NCBI RefSeq assembly: GCF_036669915.1
Contig: NC_089317.1
Span: 6,195,411 to 6,259,410 of the forward strand
Reading direction: 5' to 3'
Source of the DNA: Pocillopora verrucosa
Taxonomy: Eukaryota; Cnidaria; Anthozoa; Scleractinia; Pocilloporidae
DNA length: 64,000 nucleotides
The notes under the pieces are model-generated. The model was not told the origin of the DNA and did not search any database. It saw only the letters and a list, made by a program, of their open reading frames with translations. Positions 11,516 through 22,994 of this stretch are shown one piece after another; positions within the stretch are counted from its first letter, which is position 1, and each line of letters starts with the position of its first letter. A program made the position numbers and the translations under genes.

Positions 11516-14288
11516 ATTCTTGTGACAATGTATTCGTATTACAGGTCCGCTTGAGTAATTATCTTTAAATCAGAGCCCAGGATTATGATCTTGCAAGTGA
11601 TCGACGAGTGGTAAAGTCATTTTTCGTGTTCAGGAATACGACTTACGGGATACTTGCATACAAAACTGCAAAATTTGGACACACCCTTTCTGGCGACAAA
11701 TCAGTGTCGCAGTTTCTTGTGAAGTTAGTTGTTTCCAATTGCGGGCGTGTCCTATCAGCAGTGAAAAGGTCTTGGAAAGACGCTTTTGACGATTTTCCTT
11801 TCACTTCTGACTATAAATTTCTTCGTGCTCTCTTTTGCAGAATTATGTCAACATACAAGAATGCCTTGAAACTCACCAAAGTAAAATTAGTTTATAACAG
11901 TCAAAGTGGCTCTTAGAGTAAAGATGAGACAATTTCCGCTTTCCTATTGGGCCGCTGGTTTACATATCATAATACTGAATATTAATTCTTAGAAAGAACT
12001 GGCATAGATACCGTCGTCTTTCTGCGTCTGTGAAGGGGCATCCACGTGCCAGCTCGTATCCACTAGCGAGGCACCAATGGTACCAAAAGAACGTTCCACG
12101 CTCAGAGAAATAGCATCTTGATTATGCCACAAAAGTTCACTTTAGTCACGGGAACCATACCACATCAAATAAAAAGCACAATGACTTGAATGTCCCAAAT
12201 GCTAAAAGATTTTCATTTTTTTTAACATAGTATGAGCTCTACTTTCTACGCTTCAAAATGGTCAGTTCTGTCGGCAAGATTTAAAAAAAAGCACCCAACA
12301 CCATTGATAGTACTAGTGATCTCTTAATTGTGAGTGACGTAGTTTACGCAAGATATTTGGTTCTGATTTTCTTTAAAGCAAATGGCAACGGACTACCGAC
12401 TTACTTGAGCCTGATTACAATTGAGGGCGGTCGTCTGAGTCCTCCCTGCGTGAGGTCTTACAGCAATTTTTAACATGTAGTTACTGCCGTTTCTAAAAAT
12501 GTGAAGTCTCTTTTATTCGCTGATTTCGAGTGCAATTTAAATCAAGTAATCGTGGTTTATAGCCACCCGAAAGAAGTGAATAAAGAAAAAGGATCCGTTC
12601 TGTAAATAATAATTTATCAAGTCACGCATTTATTATGTAATACTACTAAAATAGTTCTTATGTAAGCTTTTGGAATGTTTCAGAATACTTTGCGAATATA
12701 TATAAGACTTACTTATGTATCAGTAGCAGTGGTTATTGTTGTTGTTGGAGCGACGACTGTTTTGAAAGCTAGCTCAAGCGGAAGATAACTCACTTCAAGG
12801 AACGTTGGAGACAGCAGTGACATTGTGTCAGTGTGAGCTAGGATATAGACTGTAGTGGGCTAGATTAAGTTTATTAACGACAAGTATTGTACTGCTTTAA
12901 GGAGTCGATCCTTGTTAAGAACATTACTCGCTGTTTAATAAAGTAGTTTAGTTTTTGGGATTGTAGTGTTTTCTGTCGGTTAGATTTTACCGAAATGTAC
13001 AATACTTAGTTATCATTGCTACCAATAATAATATAGTAGGCGATCGATAACAGATGAGTTTGTGAAGTGGATCATCAACTGAAAATAATAATTAAAATGA
13101 TATGAAATTTAACTTCATCATGATTTGTATATACAATTCGATCGCCTGTGGAATAAAATTAATGAACTTTCAAAATACATTGACCACGAGTTATGATTTT
13201 TTAGAGTTTTTCTCGCTGTGGAAAAAAATATTTGGCTCATTCTCGTCCCAATCGCCATGCATACAGAAAACTGAAGAATTTAAGACCTCTCCAAAGTACT
13301 TTAGTTTCTCAGGTTATCTTCTTAGGAATTTTCACGGTGATTACTTGTGGACCAATTTCTTGGCAGTTCTTTCTCGCAAAATGTCAGCATAAAAAGCGTG
13401 GAGGAAATATTCAGCAGTAGGTTTTCAGTAACTTTTAGTGACTAACGGGCAGGGTACAGCAGGATATTTTTTGTCAAATTTGCGAAAAATGCGCCATTAG
13501 TTCGATAAATTCGGAATCACACCACTTTTTACTCCAAATCGCATCTTTTTCCAACCAATGAGAAAGTTTTACTTAAACGCATCAACCAATCAGGCTTGAA
13601 GGCTTGATTAAAGAAACCAATCAGAAAGACGACCTTGGTAACTTTTACACACCAGCTCAGTGCTGAATCAATAAAAAACCACTAAAAATCCTTTATTAGA
13701 GAGATTGGATATTGCGATTTGAAAATGGAAGAGGTAAAGTGGCTTTTTAACTTCACGTCGTGATATAGGGGTCTGAAATCATACTTGTGATTTCAAATCA
13801 CACATAATTTCTGATCAGAATGCACTCCACGCAGGTCAGTCGTCATCGTGTACTCAGAGTTAAAGATCTAGGGAAGCGATAGATTATTGCTTGTTTACGA
13901 TCTATAAAGTTTTATTCATAACTTGACGACCTAATGGGTATTGCATCATTTTGTAAGACTGTATGAGACTATTATTGAGTCTTAGAACTGAATTAGCTGA
14001 TACTTAGTACATTTTACAAGCTTTTTGTTTAAATGCCGAATTCGTTCATCTTGAATAAAAGGTTTTTAACTCTGAAACACTAAATAAATTGGTTGCCAAC
14101 GAAAAGTCTGCTGACCAACAATAACCCGACCGATATGTGACGAAAGCTTTAAAAGCTTTGTCTCTCTGATCCTCTGAGCTCAAAACAATGCAACGTCCAG
14201 TTTCATCCTTTTCGGGAAAAAACCGCGGCTCTGGTCTAAATTTTGAGCTTTTAAATATGACCTTGGTCATATAAAATTGTTAATCATC
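11516..14288. other. Intergenic, no gene recognised
   Basis: This lies between the end of the plus-strand kinase remnant and the stop codon of the minus-strand ZP gene. Open frames at 11608-11916 and 13102-13420 have no recognisable domain. At 13540-13630 three CCAAT-type pentamers (ACCAAT) occur within 90 bases. A minus-strand AATAAA (13911-13916 on plus as TTTATT) could be a poly(A) signal for the ZP gene, about 375 bases past its stop. Confidence 0.5.
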
Positions 14289-17200
14289 TTAAGTAGTTTC
14301 AAATTCAAGTTCCTGTATCCTGTTGGGATGTTCTGAGTGCGCGCTTTCCTCTCCTTCCTGTGCACCGTTCTTTCTGAGAGCAAATAGGATCTGGGCGTTG
14401 TTTTTGTCTTCGTTACGCTTTCTTCTTTTAAGGATCAAAATTATCATTGCAGTAGCAAGAATTACGGCTAAAGTTCCAAAAATCCAAGCCAGGGCCTTAA
14501 CATAAACGAGGAGATCGTGGTGCTCTGACGCTGTTGATTTGAAAAGAAAAGGGAAGGGAATTTAATCATCGATGAAAGGCTTGAAATTGAAAGACGATGG
14601 AAGCGGTTTAGGAAAGTATTTTTTTGTCTACCGTTAAGAACCCCTCTAGGTATCACCGCCTAACACCTCAAGGCAGGCCACAGAAATCCGACAGCTTTGC
14701 AGGCTACGAGGCGGTTTGGAGTAACTAAAAAAATCAGCCTGTTTAGTCTATAACTGGCGGATGGCTATGAAAGGCTCAACAGGATCATCCAAAAAGTAAA
14801 AAAATGTTCTTGAAATGGGACACGACCATGCAAGCTACCTTATGACTCCATGGTGTCATGTAAACTACTACCCCTATACTCACCTTTGTCTTGTTCCTGA
14901 CGACTAACAGGCCCCAGTGATAAAAACACCTCTTTGTCCATGATGAAAGCTCTGTTTTCTCTCCTACGTCTTCCGTTCTTTATGCATCCTCTATCACAGA
15001 CCGAACCTGTGTCCGACTCTCTGCAAGTCACCACTTGACAATGCACGTAAAGTCTCTCAGAGGGGACTTCGCGGAATTGAAATGCTTTGAAGGTGAAATT
15101 TTGCATAGGAGATTTTTTGTAATCGTACTGCAATGTGGAATCACGGGAACAGCTGAAATTGAAAATAAAAGTTGACAGAATATCTAAAGTGAACTGTGTT
15201 TAGCTTATTTTTTCATAGGGTCTGTAGAGACATTACCAAACGTTCTTGCTGATTTTTTCCATCTAGTTTTTCCCATTTCTACATGCTATTTCCCTTTCGG
15301 GGATAGGACATTAGATCTTGACTTTATCCATTATAAGATTTTTACTAGCTCATTTTCCATAAAAACTACGATACAATAAAAATCCTCCGTTCTCGATTAA
15401 ATTAGTTTACTCGTATTGTTTCCTTATTATTTCTCAGGTCTACAAGCAAAACACATACCCGTGTTGGATAATCGTATGCCTGGTTTTGTCACGAGGATCT
15501 GTCGATGGTGTGACCCAGCATTCTTCCAAGAAAGTTAAAAGGTTTCGATCAAGAGCTTGGACATTGACCTGCAAGTACATCGGTTGGCCAGGATACACGA
15601 CCAAGGGGTACTGCTTGACCTCTATGTTGTACTTCGAATCTTCAAACATATTCATTTCAAAGGTGAAGTTACCAACACCGTCACCTATATCGGAGAAAAT
15701 TGCCAATTTAATCTGGGTTTTGCGAGGCTATTCATTTCTCGCGTAGGCAAATCAAAAAAGGTGACGCGAATGGCCACCTCTTAGATCCCAATCCATCATA
15801 GCTAAAAGAGCCATAAGAGGCCAAGTATAGTAATATTATACTGATTAGTAATATATGCTAGGCGACCGGTCATTATAATACTGGGAGGATCACGTGGTTT
15901 TCAATGGGAAAGGGGGAGGGAAGGGATCAGTCATCGCTAACAGAGTATAAAGGGAGGACTGTTGAACATTTACTGCCAGTGAAGGGATCATTAGAGCACT
16001 ACAGAGCCTTAGGAGGGTATTAGGTAAATTTAAAGAATCTTCTTAGCCCCTCAGGCGATAAATTATAACCAAACCCCTATGCAGTTTCTTAATTTAAACG
16101 TTTTGGGTTTAAAACAAAGTTATGGATTATTTACACTTACCATCTTTAACGTGGATGACCTTTCGACTTGTTGAGTACGAAACAATGGACAGGACTTGAA
16201 GCTTTCTAAACGAACATTGGAACTCAAATTTAACTTTTCCATCCCTTGTAATAGTAGTGTTTGTATTAGAAGACTTTTCATCTCCTGTCATAGTATTCTG
16301 ATAGATTATGTAGTCTGATGATTCACTATTCTGGGTTCCACATTCTTCCAGCGGAGCATTCAATACAGCAAGTGTGTGATTAACGAAAGATACCTTGCAT
16401 GAGGGATCGTCTAAATGGACCGAATTTATGTCAAGATATGGTAGCAGAATTCTTGATATGGTCACCTCCATGCCGATCTGAGAACATTTTACTGCCAAGC
16501 CTGTGCGATTAAAACGATTTTCAAAAAATTAAGAAAAGCCAGTGGTAAGATAATATCTTAAGGAGCGAGGCTCGTTGCAGGAAACGATGTAAACGATTTA
16601 GAGCTATCTTTAGAGCAAGTTAAAATCCAGGAATTTGGGCTTATAAGTTGTCTGGTTCCCAGTCATGTCAATGTTTATTTCTATGATGTAGAAAAACTTG
16701 AATTGGTTGTAATGAGCAACTTCTCCTTTGACATACTCAACTACCACTTTCCCGTTTTTCCCTCAATGTCACCGAGCCAACAAGTTTCATTCGGGAAAGA
16801 GTGTTTCTCCTATCGAGTAAGATCTTGCAGTAAGTCATCGTGGTAAATAAACTTAGATATTAGGTATAATCGTGTTTTCTAACGAAATGGTCTCTACTAA
16901 TATGTATCTCGACGTTTCTATTGTAAAAAGCGAATCTTGATGAGGCTATCACTGGTACTATGCAGTCGAAACATTGTTACATAGCATACTTAGTACACAG
17001 TATCTTTCTCACGTAAGGAACGACCAGACCCCTGACAAAAGCTAATCGATCCAGATTCCATCCGTCAAGCTCGTTTGCAAGTAATGAATGGTTTGCATGG
17101 AGGTCATGTCCACTAAGGTAATACACAGAGATAGAGAATGCCACAATTATAAATACAGTTTGTATCAAATTTTCTCATAACTATAGAATTTATGGTTCCC

Positions 17201-20200
17201 TTACCTCTTAAAGGGTTTTCCGTTATTGTAATGGGTGGGTCTCGGGTACTTGGCTGTTTTAGAGTGGTTTCTGATGAGCGAAATGCTGCCGAGTCACTTG
17301 TTTTACTCGGTGTGATATGGTCACTCTGGGTCTCACGCGTTTTAGATTTGCTCTGATATAAGCCTGACGATGCAACAACCTCTGTTCCACGGGATGACGT
17401 TATAAAAGGACTTGTCTCAACGTCCCTGAGAGACAACGAAAAATGCCTTGAATTTTTTAATTGGCCAATGGGACGTATATCATCACCATCAACTGTCTTT
17501 TCAAACGCGGTTTCTGACCTATTGGGAGACACGGCAGCTTGAATGGAAGTATGCATCGTATAACTTGAAAGGCTGTCAGAAACGGTGATGTGTTCGCTGT
17601 TCATTGATCTCAGCAAAGAGGGGGATGTTACCAGTATATGCACAGTCGGCTGACTTGTCGATAAAGTAAAGCTGGGCGAAAGAGGGGACGGGTAGATATT
17701 CTCCTGTGTTTTTTTGGAAGAAGTTCCATATTTCGAAGTTGCTCTGGATGAAGGCAGCCCAGATGACCTTGATGAATAACTCGCTATGGCTGATGATGGC
17801 CTTTTTACATCCACTTGAGAGCTCTTGTTTTCTTGGGAGAGGTTGATTCGAGAGAAGAGGAAACGAGAGATAAAGAAATTGTATATGCATTTGTTGATTG
17901 CACCATTTTAAACTACATAAATAGTCACATGTAAAAACAGTTAAAATAATCAAGAGGCCAGTGACCGAAAAAAGAAAAATTAGTTGGTAAAGAAACGATA
18001 TTGATTTCTGACCCAAATTATTAGGCTTAACGTTGCGAAAAATTTCCGGATGGTTTGAATGACTAGTAGTAAAGGTTTTCCGGGGAACTGGCTTTGTATC
18101 TCATTCGCTTTTTTCCTCAAGGTACATGAAATTATAATGGAAAGAAAAGTCATATTTGAAATGGTAGAACGGTCCAGATTGCTTCGTGAATGTTCACCGA
18201 GAGAACGAATTCGAAATGTAACGAGAATATCAAATGTTAGCAGGAAGACACTCACTTGGTATTATTGTGCACACCTGACCTTGAGCATTGAAAGCAATCT
18301 GCTCAACGTCCTTTCGGGGGCAGTCCAGTTCACCTGGAGGACAGTCATCAGGAGCTGGAGGGAATTTAAAAAATATATTCAAATGATTGACCGAGATAAA
18401 TTGTGGTCGTTTAGCTAACAACCAGTTCGCTAACGTTTTAGGTCTCTTCCCCAAAGAAAGAGAAGCAAAACTATTCGTTGGCGAAATGACTGCAGTTCAT
18501 TGAGAGTTATTCGTTATCATGAGCAATGTCCTTGCGTGAGGAACGAAAGGAGGCTTTGAAATACCTTTTCCAAATGGAATAAAGAGTACCAGGTAATTAT
18601 AAAAACAATACCTGACAAGGAGAGAAAAAATGAGTCTCCTTTGCGAAAATGGAGAATATTGTACCTTATGTGAAGGCGTTAGAACAAAGAAAAGAGTCAA
18701 TTTGATTTTTTAAAGAGTTAAAATACCAAATAGCAGACAGCGTATTTCATCCGTGGTTGCCTACTGGTGCTTTTGTGCTCTTGAGTAGGAGATACAGTAA
18801 TTTTCCCGTGGAATGATAAAGCAGCCAATCCGATTACAGGAGAACCGTCGAATAGCCAAAAGTATCACTTATAGCCTTCCTACCCTGTAGGACAACCCTT
18901 TTCCCGCCAAAATGGAGTGAGCAGCGCCATTGAAGGTTTCTTTTCTTTTTTTAAGCCTTCCACCACAACAATTTGTTTGACATGCATTTTTTTTCCGCAT
19001 TCTGTGTCATGAATTGCAATTTATGGAACTTTACAAGAGTTTCAAACACGCTGTCAAAATTGTGGATAAAAAGGAGCTAGTTCAGGTACATCTCTCTGTA
19101 AACTACATACCTAAAGCTTTGTAGCTGGCATAAAAACCCGGCCAGTTGTTCCTCTTATAACTCCTGAATGTCAAAAACATTTTCTCCTCTTGGGAAACAA
19201 ATGAAAATAAGCTCTTACAGCCACAGAATGTGCTGATGTCTTTGGTGGAGTTCCCACGATACTCGCTGACAGAAATGCTGTCATCGCCACAACTTCCTGG
19301 GCGAGAATATCGGTGATCTTCAATGCCAAGAAAATGAATAGAAAAATGCACTCGGTACCCAGGAGGAGCAACAATTGTCCATAAGCATACTTCATTAGCG
19401 TCATAATTGCTGGGAAAGTTAGGACTCGTTATAAAACCCGAGAGCCCTCTTAGCTCAGTGTTTATGCCACATATGTCTGAAAGTCAACAGAGACGACATG
19501 AATTGTTACAGACCCTGACACAACAAAATTAAGGTAGTTTAGCATGCGAATCACCAATTGCACTCGCTCGTTCGACCATCCCTTAGCCGAGCACTTCTGG
19601 TCAGTAAGAGCCCATTTTTTGATCCCTTTCTGGACCATCACATACAGTTCCTTACAACTCTCTGGTATTACAAACAAGGAACGGACCCCTAAGGGAGTTG
19701 GCAATTACTTGAAAAGAGTTTTAGATGGCCCATAACTTTCTGCACCGAACCAGGAAGATAAGATATCTGTTATCTATCTTCTGCGTGTTTGACGACTCCG
19801 GAAAACGATTCTCGGTCACGCGGAAAGGCTTTTGGTCAATAATTCTTTTCGAAATCGTTGTTCATTCGTTAACATCTCACGTGACAACAAATGATTTGAA
19901 AGGTCTGGAATTTAACTTATCCACTGAATTAAGCAGATTGGCCGTGAAAACGGTGAAACAAAGTTGATAAATGAAAAGAGTAAGTTTTTGCAAGAAAAAC
20001 AGCAATTTCCAGGCCGTTTAGTAAGTAAGGCCCGTTAGATGACGAATCTAAGTACACATGGAAATCGAGAGATAAAGATTTGAAAAAGGATATGACCTAC
20101 CTGGTGGATCTTTACCATTTTCGCAGTTGACGTCGTCTGTAATTAAGGAACAATTAAATATAGTGATGAATAGGTTGAATCTGCTTTCCCTGATTCAGGA

Positions 20201-20893
20201 TAGCTTTTAATCCAATCATGTAAGCTAATTAAGGTCAAAACCAGTTTTCCCTCAACAGCCAATCAAAAGAGTTTTAAAATAAAGTAACATATTAGGGTAA
20301 GACAGAACGAAAAGTTCTAAACATCCAACTTAAGCTGTTGGCGTTTGTCAGTCGGTTTCATTTGGTGAGTAAATGGCAGTAACGATCAAATAAAGAACCA
20401 GTCATGACTTCTCTCTTGAGGGGAGGGGTGGGTAAATGTGGAGAGGTGGAAGGGGGGGACGGTTAGAGGATTTTTTGGGGGAAATTCATGGTTTTCAGGG
20501 GGGACGGAGAAAAGATCAGTCGTCGCAAACAGAGTGTAAAGGGGGACTGTAGAAAATTGACTGTCATTCAAATGCCAATAATGAAGGATAAGAATATAAC
20601 ATGACCTTATGAAGGGGAGATGAAAAAAATTTTATCCAGACAAAACCAAAACCTTCGATTCCACTAAGGCGACATATCATAACAAGTTCCTCATTTCAAT
20701 TCGTCTAGGCGTTAATTCAAGAAAAATAACAAAACAATCAAACAAAAAACGTTCCAAGGAAAGATAAATATAATTTTTCACATAAACATCTTTGGAGGAT
20801 TGAAGCTAAAGTCGTGTCTCATCAATAAGTCGTGGAAAATAGTTTCGACAGAGCAAGTGATAAAAGCATAAAAGCTATGCTTGGGAGTCTATC

Positions 20894-20947
<54 letters not shown>

Positions 20948-22994
20948 TACCAGTGTTTTAATGATATATAAGAATATGAAAAAATGGGTAACAAAACTGA
21001 TTATAAATAAAGAACCGGTTGTCACAAACCATTTCGCATGTAAGCATAGGTGAGTTTTCTTACCAGGATCAGTTGGACTGTATGAGATTTTTATTTCGTC
21101 GGTATTCTTGTACACAGCTGACTCTAATTGAAGAAAAGCTGATCTCCCACTGGACACAAGCGTAAGAGAACCTTTTGCACATGGTCCGTATTTGCCAATA
21201 AGAGGGCTGAATCTACTCGCACCATCACGAATGGCCAAATAATCGTCAGCACCGTTCAGATTCAGGGCTTCAATCGTGATTGCCAGTCGGAAGTTCTCCG
21301 GAGCTTGGATTTGCCAGATGCAGGAAGTTCTGCCAGAGCCATCTGGGAATGTAGGTTTTGATATCGTGGCTGGTGACTCAGCATCAATTGCGATGCTGGT
21401 GTTGGATGGAGAACAAACTGCAAAATGAGCACGTTCATGTCAAATATATAAAAGTTATTTTATGATACATTGGAGGTACTCCATGGAAATGCCAAGGGAA
21501 CCAAAACACAGTACACTGGTTTGAGAAAAGGGAAGGGAAGTTAGCTGATGATGATTTTTTTTGCTTCATAAGGGAAATGGATTTAAGTTCAAGAAAACGA
21601 GACATCCTTAAGGAGCAGTGATTATCTATTGCCTGACGGGGGCTGGAGGTTGGTGGGGGGGGGGATGAGGGAGGTGGTCACAAGGATTTCAGAAGGAATG
21701 GAAGGAGATCAGTCGTCGCCAACTAAGTATGCAGGGAGAATGTAGAAAATAGATAGCCAATTTATCGCCGATTGAGAGGGAAATCATGATAATATTAGAC
21801 AGAATAATGAGAGAATTGACTAAATTTAACCGTGACGTGAGCAAAACCCCTCGACAATCCCTTACCCACCCCCCACCCCCCTTCCTCGGCGTTTCCTTAA
21901 TGAGGTTCTATTATATTTGCTTTTGTTCATTTTCCGAGAAACAGTTCATTTCTATAGCGTTGTCAAATAAAAAGGCGAAACAAACAGAGACTGTGGGCGA
22001 AAACTTACACATAGGGAAATGATAGGCAAAGTTTTAATTTAATACCATCATTCGTCTCAGATTCTGAGAAGGAAACTCGTATGCTAATTAACTTGCACTT
22101 GGCTTTTTCTCTGGATAATCTGAGACAAAATTTTGACAAATAGTGCATTTCCCGAAAATTTTAAGCAATGACTTCGTTATTTGTGATCCAACCGAGCAAA
22201 TTGAAACTGAAAACTCGCCAAATATCAAATTCGCTGCTCAGGGCTTGTTTTTTCTTTTATGCCTCAGGAGAAATTCTAATGCGTTGTTATTGTGTAGCAG
22301 CTGTTTAGATGTAAAATTACTGAAGGATGAAAATCCTATCTGATATTGAGAATAAATAATAAACCGCTGATTGGCGTGTGGCTAAACTTTGACTAAACAA
22401 TACAAAAATAGATAAAGTGCTCGCCGTTAAGAACTGCTAAACAAGGGTGTAAATGCACAATACAATTGTATATGTAATGCAAATTACTTCACAAAAAGAA
22501 TGTTTGCCATCGGGGCATAGCATTAACAACCTTTTGAAAGCCGAAATCTGTTTTGTCGGATTTTAAGTCCAAAGTCACCTATTTCAAATCAAAAGAGGTT
22601 TTCAGAATCTTAAAGGCCGCATGGTAACTCCGATGGTCTTGGCCTTCTCGATTTTGAGATTTATCGGCCTAAAATAACGACGGTACTCAAGATTCCGCTT
22701 TTCCTAATTTTTTCCATATTTTTTTTAGAGTTAGTACTAGCATAAGCTTTTGTAAAAAAGACAGCATTAATAGAACACTTTTGTAAAATTCTCCGATTGG
22801 CATTAAATAATTGTTGTGAGTCCCCAAAGGCCATTAAAATGTGATTCAAAGCCGGTAAGTTTCAATGGCGCTAAACTAATTTCTCAAACTCCACACATAC
22901 CTGCAATATTTGCTTCTGTCTTAAAAGAAAATGCTGAGCAGATTGTACACCAGAATAGAAACTTTGTGTTCACCAACAACTTCACTTTTCCCAT
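14289..22994 (-). CDS. CUB-CUB-ZP type I membrane protein with Ser/Thr-rich spacer (884 aa, complete model)
   Basis: Ten exons read right to left: 22901-22994 (signal peptide, MGKVKLLVNTKFLFWCTICS), 21064-21417 (CUB1, residues 32-149), 20101-20136 (12-residue insert), 19111-19476 (CUB2, 162-283), 18256-18354 (short Cys module, 284-316), 17205-17813 (Ser/Thr-rich, 317-519), 16141-16500 (ZP-N, 520-639), 15459-15684, 14884-15152 (ZP-C) and 14289-14530 (membrane exon). All junctions are GT-AG and phases join to a single 2655-nt frame. A furin-type RRRR lies at about 776-779, a membrane helix at about 817-838, then a basic tail of about 45 residues. ZP modules of this layout are normally cleaved at the basic site and polymerise into extracellular filaments; that role is inferred from the family. 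The Ser/Thr exon may alternatively start 21 bases upstream (17834), still in frame. Close paralogues lie upstream at 25.5-34.5 and 36.4-41.2 kb. Confidence 0.87.
15880..16080. repeat. G-rich dispersed repeat, copy 1
   Basis: Shares the core GATCAGTCATCGCTAACAGA, followed by GTATAAAGGGAGGACTG, with copies at 20400-20600 and 21640-21895. All three lie in introns of the same ZP gene. No coding capacity. Confidence 0.7.
17205..17813 (-). other. Ser/Thr-rich (mucin-like) exon of the ZP gene
   Basis: One 609-nt exon encodes 203 residues dominated by Ser and Thr with scattered Pro and few aromatics, phase 1 on both sides. It separates the CUB/Cys part from the ZP module. It is probably a heavily O-glycosylated stalk. 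The two neighbouring paralogues have only a 16-19 residue linker exon in the same place. Confidence 0.75.
20400..20600. repeat. G-rich dispersed repeat, copy 2
   Basis: Runs of G (GGGGGGACGG) precede the core GATCAGTCGTCGCAAACAGA, then GTGTAAAGGGGGACTGTAG and AAAATTGACTG. It has the same order of motifs as copies 1 and 3. Confidence 0.72.
20896..20949. repeat. (ATT)n microsatellite
   Basis: About 15 ATT units ending in an imperfect ACTATTACC. It lies in the intron between the CUB1 and the 12-residue exons. Confidence 0.9.
21640..21895. repeat. G-rich dispersed repeat, copy 3
   Basis: G-run, then GATCAGTCGTCGCCAACTAA, GTATGCAGGGAG and TGTAGAAAATAGA, ending near a C-run (CCCACCCCCC at about 21870). 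The G-rich start and C-rich end may mark its full extent. Confidence 0.7.

Noticed and set aside
13232..13420. Open frame resembling a receptor TM6 region (FLGIFTVITCGPISW)
   Set aside because: Only about 60 residues, with no flanking helices or class A landmarks in any frame nearby; too little to call a GPCR relic.
17576..18016. 146-aa minus-strand frame across the Ser/Thr exon
   Set aside because: It is a shifted frame of the Ser/Thr-rich exon. The other frame has the biased composition and the matching splice phase.
20832..21053. Frames with long runs of Ile
   Set aside because: They are translations of the (ATT)n microsatellite.
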